Below are positions 9,730-16,839 of a stretch of 64,000 bases of DNA, one piece after another. A program made the translations under genes and the position numbers. Location: assembly GCF_034720595.1 (NCBI RefSeq), contig NZ_JAYESJ010000001.1, positions 2,754,001 to 2,818,000 on the forward strand. The letters run 5' to 3'. Source of the stretch: Rhizobium sp. CC-YZS058 (GTDB taxonomy: Bacteria; Pseudomonadota; Alphaproteobacteria; Rhizobiales; Rhizobiaceae). Below the pieces are notes generated by a model that was given only the letters and a program-made list of their open reading frames with translations, searched no databases and was not told the origin of the DNA. Each line of letters begins with the position of its first letter. Positions within the stretch are counted from its first letter, which is position 1.

Positions 9730-10979
9730 GCGCCGAAACGCTGCGGATCGACCGCCTGGCGCCGCAGGGCGACGGCATGGTCGCAACGCCCGAAGGTCGG
9801 GTCTATGTGCCGTTCACGCTGCCTGGCGAGCTGGCGAGCCTCGCGGTGACCAAACAGCGTGGCACAGTGATGGCGCTGCTCGAAACCTCGCCGGACCGGG
9901 TCGAGCCGCCCTGCCGCCATTTCGGTCCGCACGGCGAAAACGGCACCTGCGGCGGCTGCAGCCTGCAGCATGCAGGCGATGCGCTCTATCATGGGTTCAA
10001 GCGGCAACTGGTCGTGGATGCGCTGGCGCAGCGCGGCATCGAGACGGAGGTCGCGCCCCTGGTCCTGGCCCGGCCCGGCGAACGCCGGCGGGTGACCATG
10101 ACGGCGCGACGCACCGAGAAGGCGATGCTGCTCGGCTATAACCAGGCGGAGAGCCACCACATCGTCTCGGTCGTCGAATGTCCGATCGCCAGCCCCGGCA
10201 TCGTGTCGAGGCTGAACGCGATCCGACGCATTGCGGCGGCGCTGTCGAGCGATGCCGACCCCTTTCGTATCACCATTCTGGAAACGGCGGTCGGTCTCGA
10301 TCTTTCGGTCGATGGGCTGAAACCCCTGTCCGACCGCCATCGGCGGCATGTGGTCGATACGGTGCTCGGCGTCCCCGGGCTCGCCCGGCTCGCCGTCGCC
10401 GGCGAAATCCTGGTCGAGCCGGTTCGCCCCGTCCTCGATTTCGGCGGCGTGGCGGTTTCGCCGCCGCCGGGCGGCTTTGCCCAGGCAAGCCGGATTGCCG
10501 AAGCGGCAATGGCGGATCTCGTTCTTGCCCATCTCGGCAAGGCCAAGCGCGTGGCCGATCTCTTCGCCGGCTCCGGCACCTTTTCCCTGCGGATTGCCCG
10601 CCAGGCGCGCGTGCACGCCGTGGAAGGCGACGCGAAGGCTTTGCAGGCGCTCGACAGCGCAGCACGGGCCATGCAGGGCCTGAAGCCGGTGACGGTGGAG
10701 AAGCGCGACCTTTTCCGACGCCCCCTGATGGTCTCCGAGCTCAAGGCCTTCGATGCCGTCGTCTTCGATCCGCCCCGCGCCGGTGCCGAGGCACAGTGCG
10801 AGGACCTTGCCCGCTCCGCCGTGCCGATCATTGCCGCCGTCTCCTGCAACCCGGTCACGCTCGCACGCGATCTTTCCGTCCTCATCAAGGGCGGCTACCG
10901 CGTCACCTCGGTCACGCCGATCGACCAGTTTCTCTGGTCCAGCCATGTCGAAGCCGTCGCCACGCTCGTGCGGGACTGA
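9726..10979 (+). CDS. TrmA/RlmD-type 5-methyluridine RNA methyltransferase
   Basis: A 417-residue class I SAM methyltransferase. It has an N-terminal TRAM-like part, an iron-sulphur cluster region with CRHFGPHGENGTCGGCSLQH (Cys-x10-CGGC), the SAM-binding segment DLFAGSGTFSLRIA, DPPRAGA, and the catalytic SCNP cysteine loop. These are the hallmarks of RumA/RlmD and RlmC enzymes that methylate U1939 or U747 of 23S rRNA through a covalent Cys-uracil intermediate; which uridine is modified cannot be told. It is coupled to tlyA by ATGA overlap. The intergenic region after it holds the first micropeptide element. Confidence 0.9.
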   Translation: MSAETLRIDRLAPQGDGMVATPEGRVYVPFTLPGELASLAVTKQRGTVMALLETSPDRVEPPCRHFGPHGENGTCGGCSLQHAGDALYHGFKRQLVVDALAQRGIETEVAPLVLARPGERRRVTMTARRTEKAMLLGYNQAESHHIVSVVECPIASPGIVSRLNAIRRIAAALSSDADPFRITILETAVGLDLSVDGLKPLSDRHRRHVVDTVLGVPGLARLAVAGEILVEPVRPVLDFGGVAVSPPPGGFAQASRIAEAAMADLVLAHLGKAKRVADLFAGSGTFSLRIARQARVHAVEGDAKALQALDSAARAMQGLKPVTVEKRDLFRRPLMVSELKAFDAVVFDPPRAGAEAQCEDLARSAVPIIAAVSCNPVTLARDLSVLIKGGYRVTSVTPIDQFLWSSHVEAVATLVRD

Positions 10980-11031
10980 CACCAGCGTTTCCTTTTATTA
11001 GGAATTTACGATAGACTCTCGGCGTGATCGT

Positions 11032-11248
11032 CAGAAGCAGCATGCGCTGTGCCAGCCGGCGCGTCGGGGAGGATAAGCCGCCCCGACCTCAGGCAAAGGC
11101 TTTGCCGGTCACCAGGAGTGGCGCCAATGGGTTTCTTTCCCATCAGCATCACGCTTCAGGTGAAGAAAACCCGCACGGGCTGGGTTGCCACCGTGCGGGT
11201 CACATTCTTCATCTAAGCGTCGGCGGCCGGAGTAGCCCCTCCGGCCGC
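11032..11248 (+). other. Structured micropeptide element, copy 1
   Basis: First of three related units of about 217 nt. In order: conserved head CAGAAGCAG; leader hairpin (arms 11063-11069 and 11081-11087, GTCGGGG/CCCCGAC); a small GGCAAA/TTTGCC hairpin; Shine-Dalgarno AGGAG; the 29-codon frame at 11127; an in-frame stem (ACCCGCACGG 11169-11178 with CCGTGCGGGT 11191-11200); and right after the stop a 10-bp hairpin (11223-11232 with 11239-11248) that could end transcription, although no T-run follows. An AT-rich stretch just upstream (about 10990-11020) could hold the promoter. I recognise no named RNA family. Confidence 0.7.
11127..11216 (+). CDS. 29-residue cationic micropeptide, copy 1
   Basis: Begins MGFFPISITL and ends TVRVTFFI. 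It shares 18 of 29 positions with both other copies: the first ten residues, KTRT, one Trp and VRV. All three have four basic and no acidic residues, exactly 29 codons and a TAA stop. Alternating hydrophobic and polar residues on both sides of KTRTGW suggest a two-stranded beta-hairpin. AGGAG lies 10 nt before the ATG. Between copies 1 and 3 the first ten codons differ only at silent positions (Gly2, Pro5, Leu10), which supports translation. Function unknown; a small toxin or membrane-active peptide is a guess from charge and size. It is too short for most gene callers. Confidence 0.65.
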   Translation: MGFFPISITLQVKKTRTGWVATVRVTFFI

Positions 11249-11426
11249 TGCTCGTGCAGACTAGCCGATCCAAAGCCACGAGACAAGACAGCGCATTCCT
11301 ATTCTCTAAATTAACAAGAGCGGCAAACACGAAGGATCGCGGTGTTACCGAGACGATCTTCCACGCCTACGATCAGTCAACACTTTTATTTTAGATGTTT
11401 CGCATTTACGGTCGCATGGTGGCAGG

Positions 11427-11646
11427 CAGAAGCAGCATGCGCTGTGCCAGCCGGCGCGTCGGGGAGGATAAGCCGCCCCGACCTCAGGCAAAGGCTTTGT
11501 CGGTCACCAGGAGTGGCGCCTATGGGCTTCTTTCCCATCAGCATCACGCTTCGGATTCAGAAAACCCGCACGAGCTGGATCATCACCGTGCGGGTCAACT
11601 TTCTGATCTAAGCGTCGCCGGCCGGAGTGAGCGCTCCGGTCGGCGA
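11427..11646 (+). other. Structured micropeptide element, copy 2
   Basis: A tandem copy exactly 395 nt after copy 1 with no insertions or deletions up to the stop. The 95-nt leader differs from copy 1 at only two positions, while the 90-nt frame differs at fifteen. The leader hairpin is identical. The terminal hairpin is longer than in copy 1 (arms 11615-11627 and 11634-11646, 13 bp with one G-U pair). The sequence ahead of it (about 11380-11410) is AT-rich, as before the other copies. Confidence 0.7.
11522..11611 (+). CDS. 29-residue cationic micropeptide, copy 2
   Basis: Same N-terminus MGFFPISITL as copies 1 and 3, then a diverged half ending TVRVNFLI. Compared with copy 1, Arg has moved from position 13 side to position 11 (QVKK versus RIQK), leaving the net charge of +4 unchanged. 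Eight of ten changed codons alter the residue, yet hydrophobic positions stay hydrophobic. The GGAG ribosome site and TAA stop are kept. An in-frame extension upstream exists but lacks a start with a ribosome site. Function unknown. Confidence 0.65.
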   Translation: MGFFPISITLRIQKTRTSWIITVRVNFLI

Positions 11647-11708
11647 GCCTGAAGAATAAGTTCATCGTCTGATGTTTGCAAGATCGTTTATCGGCACGCG
11701 CTGATGGA

Positions 11709-12626
11709 TCAATCGACGATGGGTTTGAGCGCGGCGGCGAGATGATCGAAAACGGCGCGCAGGCGGGCGCTGCGGGGAAGATCATCGTGGGCGACGAGCC
11801 AGAGCGGCAGGGTCGCGACGGTGATGTCCGGCAGGATCCGCACGAGGGTCTCATCCCGCTGCGCGAGATGAACCAGCATGGGTCCGATGCCGATGCCGGC
11901 GCGAATTGCGGCGCTCTGCGCCGGCAGCGAGGCGGAGCGGAACCCGACATCGGATTTGCGCAGCGGCACCTGATACTGCCGGCCGAAAGCGACCGCGCGG
12001 CTGCCCTCTTCCTCGCCGATGGCGCGGTGACCGAGAAGGTCGGCGGGGACGAGCGGAACACCGCGTCCAGTGCGCTCCAGATAGGCGCGGCTGGCATAAA
12101 GCCCGAGAGAGACCGCGCCGAGGCGGCGCGTGATCAGGTCCGGCTGATCGGGCGGGGCGAAGCGCACGGCAATATCGGCGTCCCGGCGCAAAAGGTTGTC
12201 GACCACGTCGCTGACGAGAAGCTCGATCTCCAGATCCGGATGAGTCGCCAGCAGCGGCGCGATGATGACCGGCAGGACATGGATGCCGAGGATCTGGCTT
12301 GCCGTGATCCGCACCGTGCCGCTGACGCCGGCCGGAGTGGCGCTCAGCGACGTCATGAACTGTGTCACCGCCCGATCGAGAGCCTCCGCCCGCTCGAACA
12401 GTGCCGCTGCCTGCGCGGTGGGGCGAAGGCCGCTGGCGGTCCGGTCGAAGAGCACCTCGCCAACGATGGCTTCCAGCCGCCTGATCTGACGACCGACGGT
12501 CGGCTGGGTCGTCCTGAGCAGGCCGGCGGCGCGGGTGAGATTGCCGGTCTGCATCACGGCCGTGAAGGCGCGGATCAGGTCCCAGTCGAGAGAACCGAGA
12601 TAATGGGGAAGATCAGTGCTTGTCAT
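11709..12626 (-). CDS. LysR-family transcriptional regulator
   Basis: A 305-residue regulator. The N-terminal winged helix-turn-helix is clear (LDWDLIRAFTAVMQTGNLTRAAGLLRTTQPTVGRQIRRLE, read in parts, about residues 10-60), followed by the LysR substrate-binding fold. ATG at 12626 is chosen; ATG at 12638 is in frame and lies within the inverted repeat described nearby. The gene is divergent from the ABA4-like gene 91 nt away, and LysR proteins often control the divergent neighbour, so that pair is a candidate target. No inducer can be named. Confidence 0.88.
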   Translation of the reverse strand: MTSTDLPHYLGSLDWDLIRAFTAVMQTGNLTRAAGLLRTTQPTVGRQIRRLEAIVGEVLFDRTASGLRPTAQAAALFERAEALDRAVTQFMTSLSATPAGVSGTVRITASQILGIHVLPVIIAPLLATHPDLEIELLVSDVVDNLLRRDADIAVRFAPPDQPDLITRRLGAVSLGLYASRAYLERTGRGVPLVPADLLGHRAIGEEEGSRAVAFGRQYQVPLRKSDVGFRSASLPAQSAAIRAGIGIGPMLVHLAQRDETLVRILPDITVATLPLWLVAHDDLPRSARLRAVFDHLAAALKPIVD

Positions 12627-12632
12627 GCGCTG

Positions 12633-12647
12633 ATGCATGGCCTGCAT
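12633..12647. promoter_or_regulatory. Inverted repeat in the LysR/ABA4-like intergenic region
   Basis: ATGCA-TGGCC-TGCAT, a 5-bp inverted repeat with T and A separated in the manner of LysR recognition sites, followed by a further GCAT. It lies just upstream of the LysR start in the divergent promoter region. It could be the autoregulatory site; this is inference from position and symmetry only. Confidence 0.3.
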
Positions 12648-12717
12648 GCATATTCTGTCAAGTGCCAAACGCTTTCGTCTAGGCTAGCCTGAAACACTTC
12701 TTTTCGATCGAGGGTTC

Positions 12718-13176
12718 ATGGTGGAGACGGAACGACTTTTCTCGGCGGCGAGCCTGCTCGCCCTGGCTGGCTGGATTACCCTGTCGATCGCCCTCTTTCT
12801 GCCCCGTTGGCGCAGGCAAATGATCGTGACGACCCGCTTTGCCGTGCCGCTGATGCTGGCTGTCCTCTATGCGGCACTGATAGCCGGATTTTACGGCTCG
12901 GCGGGCGGAGGATACGGGTCCCTGGCGGAGGTCCGAGCGCTGTTTGACACGCCGGAACTCCTGCTGGCCGGATGGGTCCACTATCTGGCCTTCGACCTCA
13001 TGGTCGGCACGCTGCTGGCCGAGGAGGCGCTTGCGCGCGGCGCGCCGCCTGTTCTCATCCTCCCCGCGCTGGCGTTGACCTTCCTTTTCGGCCCGCTCGG
13101 CCTCCTCGCGGCGGCAGCCCTTGCCGGCTTCGGCCGCCGGCCTCGTACGGGCATCGCAACGGGGGCGAGCGCGTGA
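12718..13176 (+). CDS. ABA4-like membrane protein (DUF4281)
   Basis: A 152-residue membrane protein with four hydrophobic segments. The segment LLAGWVHYLAFDLMVGTLLAEEA is the conserved core of the ABA4-like family, named after a plant protein needed for neoxanthin formation; bacterial members have no settled function. It starts at ATG 12718 and its stop overlaps the next membrane gene (GTGA at 13173-13176). Divergent LysR gene upstream suggests regulated expression. No carotenoid genes are visible, so a role in carotenoid chemistry is not supported by context. Confidence 0.75.
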   Translation: MVETERLFSAASLLALAGWITLSIALFLPRWRRQMIVTTRFAVPLMLAVLYAALIAGFYGSAGGGYGSLAEVRALFDTPELLLAGWVHYLAFDLMVGTLLAEEALARGAPPVLILPALALTFLFGPLGLLAAAALAGFGRRPRTGIATGASA

Positions 13177-13994
13177 CCGAAATCCTCCTCAAACCCCGCT
13201 CAGCTGTGGCGCGTGCGGAGCTCCATGCCGGTCTGCTGCAGACTGCCGCGCTCTTCCTCCTGCTTCTCCTTCCCTTCAGCCTGCTGATGGGCAGCGACAC
13301 CCGCACCGTCTTCGGGCTGTCTGCCTGGGTGAAGCCGATGAAGTTCGCGCTGTCGCTCGGCGTCCATCTCGCCACCCTCGCTCTCTTCTGGCGCTGGCTC
13401 CCGGCGACCCTGCGGGAAGGATGGCGTGGCCTGCTGCTGACGGCGCTCCTACTCGTCCCAAGCCTCTTCGAGATGACCTATATCGCAGCCCAGGCGGCAG
13501 CCGGGCAGGACTCGCATTTCAACCTGTCGACAGCCTATACGCGGGGGATGTTCGCGCTGATGGGTGTCTTCGCCGTCATCCTGACCCTCGCCACGTCCGC
13601 GTTCGGCGCCGCGATCCTCAAGGGCCGCACGACTAAGGAATCGGACCGGGAAACGACGATCCGTCTCTCGATCGGGCTGGGTTTGATGCTGTCCGGATTG
13701 CTCGGTCTGGTGACCGGCGCCGTCATCAGCGTTCATGGCGGTCATCTGGTTGGAGGGGTCGATGGGCAGCAGGTCGTGGTGCCGCTGTTCGGCTGGTCGC
13801 GGCAGGCGGGCGATCTGCGCATCAGCCATTTCCTCGGCCTGCATGCCGCGCAGGCCCTGCCGCTTGCCGGCTGGCTTGCCGCCCGGAGAATGCCGGCAGG
13901 GGGCCGAACGATGGTCTGGCTCTCGGCTGTCGCGCTCACTCTTCTGACGTTGGGCACCCTCGGCACCGCATTGGCCGGTCTGCCGATCCTTTAG
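13173..13994 (+). CDS. Membrane protein of unknown function, coupled to ABA4-like gene
   Basis: A 273-residue protein with about seven hydrophobic segments, starting at a GTG that overlaps the ABA4-like stop by 4 nt. Recognisable stretches are SAWVKPMKFALSLGVHLATL and FGWSRQAGDLRISHFLGLHA, which contain several His residues at membrane borders (GVHL, SVHGGHL, RISHFLGLHA) that could bind haem or metal. I know similar hypothetical proteins occur in bacteria but cannot name the family. Coupling to the ABA4-like gene suggests a joint membrane function. Confidence 0.75.
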   Translation: MTEILLKPRSAVARAELHAGLLQTAALFLLLLLPFSLLMGSDTRTVFGLSAWVKPMKFALSLGVHLATLALFWRWLPATLREGWRGLLLTALLLVPSLFEMTYIAAQAAAGQDSHFNLSTAYTRGMFALMGVFAVILTLATSAFGAAILKGRTTKESDRETTIRLSIGLGLMLSGLLGLVTGAVISVHGGHLVGGVDGQQVVVPLFGWSRQAGDLRISHFLGLHAAQALPLAGWLAARRMPAGGRTMVWLSAVALTLLTLGTLGTALAGLPIL

Positions 13995-14008
13995 AAGAGG
14001 TACTGCCG

Positions 14009-14761
14009 CTAGCGGGTGAGGAAGGCGCGGAAGGCGTCCTGGGCTTCCGCGCTCTGCAGCCGCTCGGCGAAAAGGCGGGCCTCCTCTTCGATCCGGGCGA
14101 CGAGCTCTGCCGTCTGCCCGCGCAGCAGGCTGCGCGAGAGACGCAACGCCTCGGGCGGTTTGGCGGCCAAGGCTGCGGCGAGAGCCAGCGTCTCGGCCTC
14201 GAGCGTATCGGAGGGAACCAGACGGGCGACGAGGCCGGCCTGGAGCGCCTCTGCCCCACTCATCGGCAGGCCGGCGCAGAGCATGGCAAAGGCGCGCTGG
14301 TGGCCGATCAACCGCGGAAGGAGCAGGCTCGAGCCGGCCTCCGGCACCAGGGCGAGATCGACAAAGGGTGTGCGGAAGAGCGCCCGCTCGGAGGCGATCG
14401 TCAGATCGCAATGGAGCGTCAGAGTCGTGCCGATGCCGATCGCCAATCCGTCCACCCCGCTCAAGAGCGGTTTGCGGCCGCGGACAAGCCGCTCGAGAAA
14501 CCCGAGGATCTCGCCTGCAACCGCGCCGCCTTTTGCCATGGCCGCGAAATCCGCCAGGTCATTGCCGGCGGAAAAACACCCCTCGCTGCCGAGGAACACG
14601 ATGGCGCGGACCGAATCCGAGGCCTCGGCCGCATCGAGTGCGGCGTTGAGCGTGCGGTACATGGCCTGCGTCAGCGCATTCTTCTTGCCCGGCCGGTCGA
14701 AGCGCAGCACGCAGACGCCGGGGTGGGTATCGGGATGCTCGACCTTGATCTCGTCCGTCAT
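14009..14761 (-). CDS. Enoyl-CoA hydratase/isomerase family protein
   Basis: A 250-residue crotonase-fold protein. The oxyanion-hole regions are FSAGNDLADF and the helix VDGLAIGIGTTLTLHCDLTIASE; FVDLALVPEAGSS carries the position where true hydratases have a catalytic Glu (PEAGSS is the family form). The ATG at 14761 has AAGGAG 8 nt upstream. It lies 37 nt downstream of the acyl-CoA dehydrogenase gene on the same strand, so both probably form a small acyl-CoA degradation operon. The exact substrate is unknown. It is convergent with the preceding membrane gene. Confidence 0.88.
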   Translation of the reverse strand: MTDEIKVEHPDTHPGVCVLRFDRPGKKNALTQAMYRTLNAALDAAEASDSVRAIVFLGSEGCFSAGNDLADFAAMAKGGAVAGEILGFLERLVRGRKPLLSGVDGLAIGIGTTLTLHCDLTIASERALFRTPFVDLALVPEAGSSLLLPRLIGHQRAFAMLCAGLPMSGAEALQAGLVARLVPSDTLEAETLALAAALAAKPPEALRLSRSLLRGQTAELVARIEEEARLFAERLQSAEAQDAFRAFLTR

Positions 14762-14798
14762 TGCCTTGCTCCTTGCAGGTCCCGGTCTGGCCGCGCCA

Positions 14799-16535
14799 TC
14801 AGGCAAGCACGGTCCGCGCCGCGTGCAGACTGTCGCTGCCCTCGCAGATGGCGCGGGAGAGCGAGCAGGTTTCGCCGAGCAGCTGATCGGCGAAGAAGCG
14901 GCAGAGCGCCACGCGTCGCTCGTCCCCCGCCAGCGCCATGCGCGCGAGCAGGCTGCCGCACAGCACCAGACCGAAGAGGCGCTGATAGGCCGTGGCGCTG
15001 GCAAGCGCGGCAGCCTGGTCGCCGGCGGACAGTCGGGCCAGCAGCCATTCTGTTGCCGTGCTCAGGGCATCCAGCGCCTGCTCCAGCCGGACGGCGCTGA
15101 GGCCGAAGGGCTGCGGCGACAGGGCGACGGTCGCGGAGATGCGGCGCAGTTCGTCGATCAAGCCGCGAACATGGCCGCCGTCGTCGATCGGCAGCTTGCG
15201 CGTGACGAGATCGATCGCCTGGATGCCGTTCGTGCCCTCATAGATCGGCGCGATGCGGGCGTCGCGCAGAAGGCGGGCGGCACCGGTTTCTTCGACATAG
15301 CCCATGCCGCCATGCACCTGAATGCCGAGCGAGGCGACCTCGACGCCGATATCGGTCGGAAAGGACTTGGCGATCGGCGTCAGAACGGCCGCGCGGTCGC
15401 GCCAGTGGCCGGATGCCTCCCCGCCATGGGCGCGATCCACGGCTTCCGCGCAGAGATAGGTGATGGCGCGCGCCCCTTGCGTCAGCGCCGTCATGATCAG
15501 GAGAGTGCGGGCGATATCGGGATGGTCGAGGATCGGACCGGCGGCGGCGGCACCCGGTGCGCGGCCCTGCTCCCGCGCCTTGGCATAGGCGAGCGCCTTC
15601 TGCGTGGCGGCTTCGGCGATCGCCACCCCCTGCGCGCCCACCGCCAGCCGGGCATTGTTCATCATGGTGAACATGCAGGCGAGACCCCGGTTCTCCTCGC
15701 CGATGAGATAGCCGACCGCGCCGGGTTCGCTGCCGAAGCGGCCGTCGCCGAAAATCATCGTGCAGGTGGGGGAAGCATGGATGCCGAGCTTCTCCTCGAT
15801 CGAATGGCAGATGAGATCGTTTCGCGCGCCCGGCCGCCCTTCGGCATCCGGCAGGAATTTCGGCACCAGAAAGAGCGAGATGCCCCGCGTCCCCGACGGC
15901 GCATCGGCAAGCCGGGCCAGCACGAGATGGACGATGTTCTCGCTGAGATCATGCTCCCCCCAGGTGATGTAGATTTTCTGGCCGAAGATCCGGTAGCTGC
16001 CGTCGTCGCGGCGCTCGGCCCGGGTGCGCAGGGTGGAGAGATCCGAACCCGCCTGCGGTTCGGTGAGGTTCATCGTTCCCGTCCACGCCCCGGAGACCAT
16101 CCTGGGCAGGTAGAGCGCCTTCAGCGGCTCCGACCCATGGGCCGCAAGCGCCTCGATGGCACCGGCGGTGAGCATGGGGGCGAGCGCGAAGGCCATGGAT
16201 CCGGCGTTCCAGATCTCCATGGCGGCGATATGCAGCCGATGCGGCAGCGCCTGTCCGCCATAGGCTTCCGGTGCCGAGAGCCCGTTCCAGCCGCCTTCGG
16301 CCCAGGCGCGGTAAAGCGCCGGCCAGCCGGGCGGCGCGGCGACGGCGCCGTCCTTCAGGGTGGCACCGATGCGGTCGCCGACGGAGGCGAGCGGCGCGAT
16401 TGCCTCGTCGCAGAAGCGACCCGCCTCGCGGACGACCGCTTCGGCGAGATCGGGTTCCACCGCCCCCTCGCCGTCTGAAAGATTGGCGACGACGGAGAGC
16501 GTGAAGAGGATCTCCTCCACCGGTGTCTGGAACAT
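14799..16535 (-). CDS. Acyl-CoA dehydrogenase (DmdC-like, long form)
   Basis: A 578-residue FAD enzyme that introduces a double bond next to the CoA thioester. MNLTEPQAGSDLSTLRT and KIYITWGEHDLSENIVHLVLAR are the FAD/substrate segments, and YEGTNGIQAIDLVTRKL holds the catalytic-base Glu of this subgroup. At nearly 600 residues it belongs with the long, extra-C-terminal-domain form that includes 3-methylmercaptopropionyl-CoA dehydrogenases (DmdC) and AcdB-like enzymes; the real substrate may be a medium or branched acyl-CoA. It is first in an operon with an enoyl-CoA hydratase. A LiuR-like palindrome lies about 50 nt before its start. Confidence 0.9.
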   Translation of the reverse strand: MFQTPVEEILFTLSVVANLSDGEGAVEPDLAEAVVREAGRFCDEAIAPLASVGDRIGATLKDGAVAAPPGWPALYRAWAEGGWNGLSAPEAYGGQALPHRLHIAAMEIWNAGSMAFALAPMLTAGAIEALAAHGSEPLKALYLPRMVSGAWTGTMNLTEPQAGSDLSTLRTRAERRDDGSYRIFGQKIYITWGEHDLSENIVHLVLARLADAPSGTRGISLFLVPKFLPDAEGRPGARNDLICHSIEEKLGIHASPTCTMIFGDGRFGSEPGAVGYLIGEENRGLACMFTMMNNARLAVGAQGVAIAEAATQKALAYAKAREQGRAPGAAAAGPILDHPDIARTLLIMTALTQGARAITYLCAEAVDRAHGGEASGHWRDRAAVLTPIAKSFPTDIGVEVASLGIQVHGGMGYVEETGAARLLRDARIAPIYEGTNGIQAIDLVTRKLPIDDGGHVRGLIDELRRISATVALSPQPFGLSAVRLEQALDALSTATEWLLARLSAGDQAAALASATAYQRLFGLVLCGSLLARMALAGDERRVALCRFFADQLLGETCSLSRAICEGSDSLHAARTVLA

Positions 16536-16839
16536 GGTCTCTCTCCTCCGCCGTCTCGACCTCGGGCGAAAACCTATTGATTTTTACGTAAACGTCAACA
16601 CCGCGGGGCGCGCGTCGAGAGCGGCCTGTGAAGCGTCGGATCCGTCTGCAACCGTCCTGTCGCAAAACTTCGCTATGGCCGATGCTTCCGCCGCTGATGC
16701 TTCGGCGCTACGGTAACCCGATGACGGCAGCTGACGGCTGGGCCGACGGCCTTGGCACGCGGCTGCACCTCCGGCACGGGGCCAGCCTGGAATGGGCTGC
16801 TGCGTGAGGAGAGCAGAGCGTGCAGGAAGAAGAGCGCCG
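16536..16839. other. Divergent intergenic region with LiuR-like operator
   Basis: 304 nt between the divergent acyl-CoA dehydrogenase and CorA-type genes. Apart from the operator at 16583-16598 and the ribosome site AGGAAGAAG before 16840, I see no gene or hairpin in it. Confidence 0.6.
16583..16598. promoter_or_regulatory. LiuR/FadR-like operator (TTTACGT-AA-ACGTCAA)
   Basis: A near-perfect inverted repeat of TTTACGT and ACGTCAA around AA, 48-63 nt upstream of the acyl-CoA dehydrogenase start. From memory this matches the 16-bp site of LiuR, a MerR-family repressor of branched-chain amino acid and acyl-CoA degradation genes in proteobacteria. The match with the function of the downstream genes strengthens the reading. 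The regulator gene itself is not in the window. Confidence 0.5.

Noticed and set aside
14016..16478. Long open frame (820 codons) on the plus strand
   Set aside because: It lies opposite the enoyl-CoA hydratase and acyl-CoA dehydrogenase genes; composition is that of an antisense shadow in GC-rich DNA, with no family motif.
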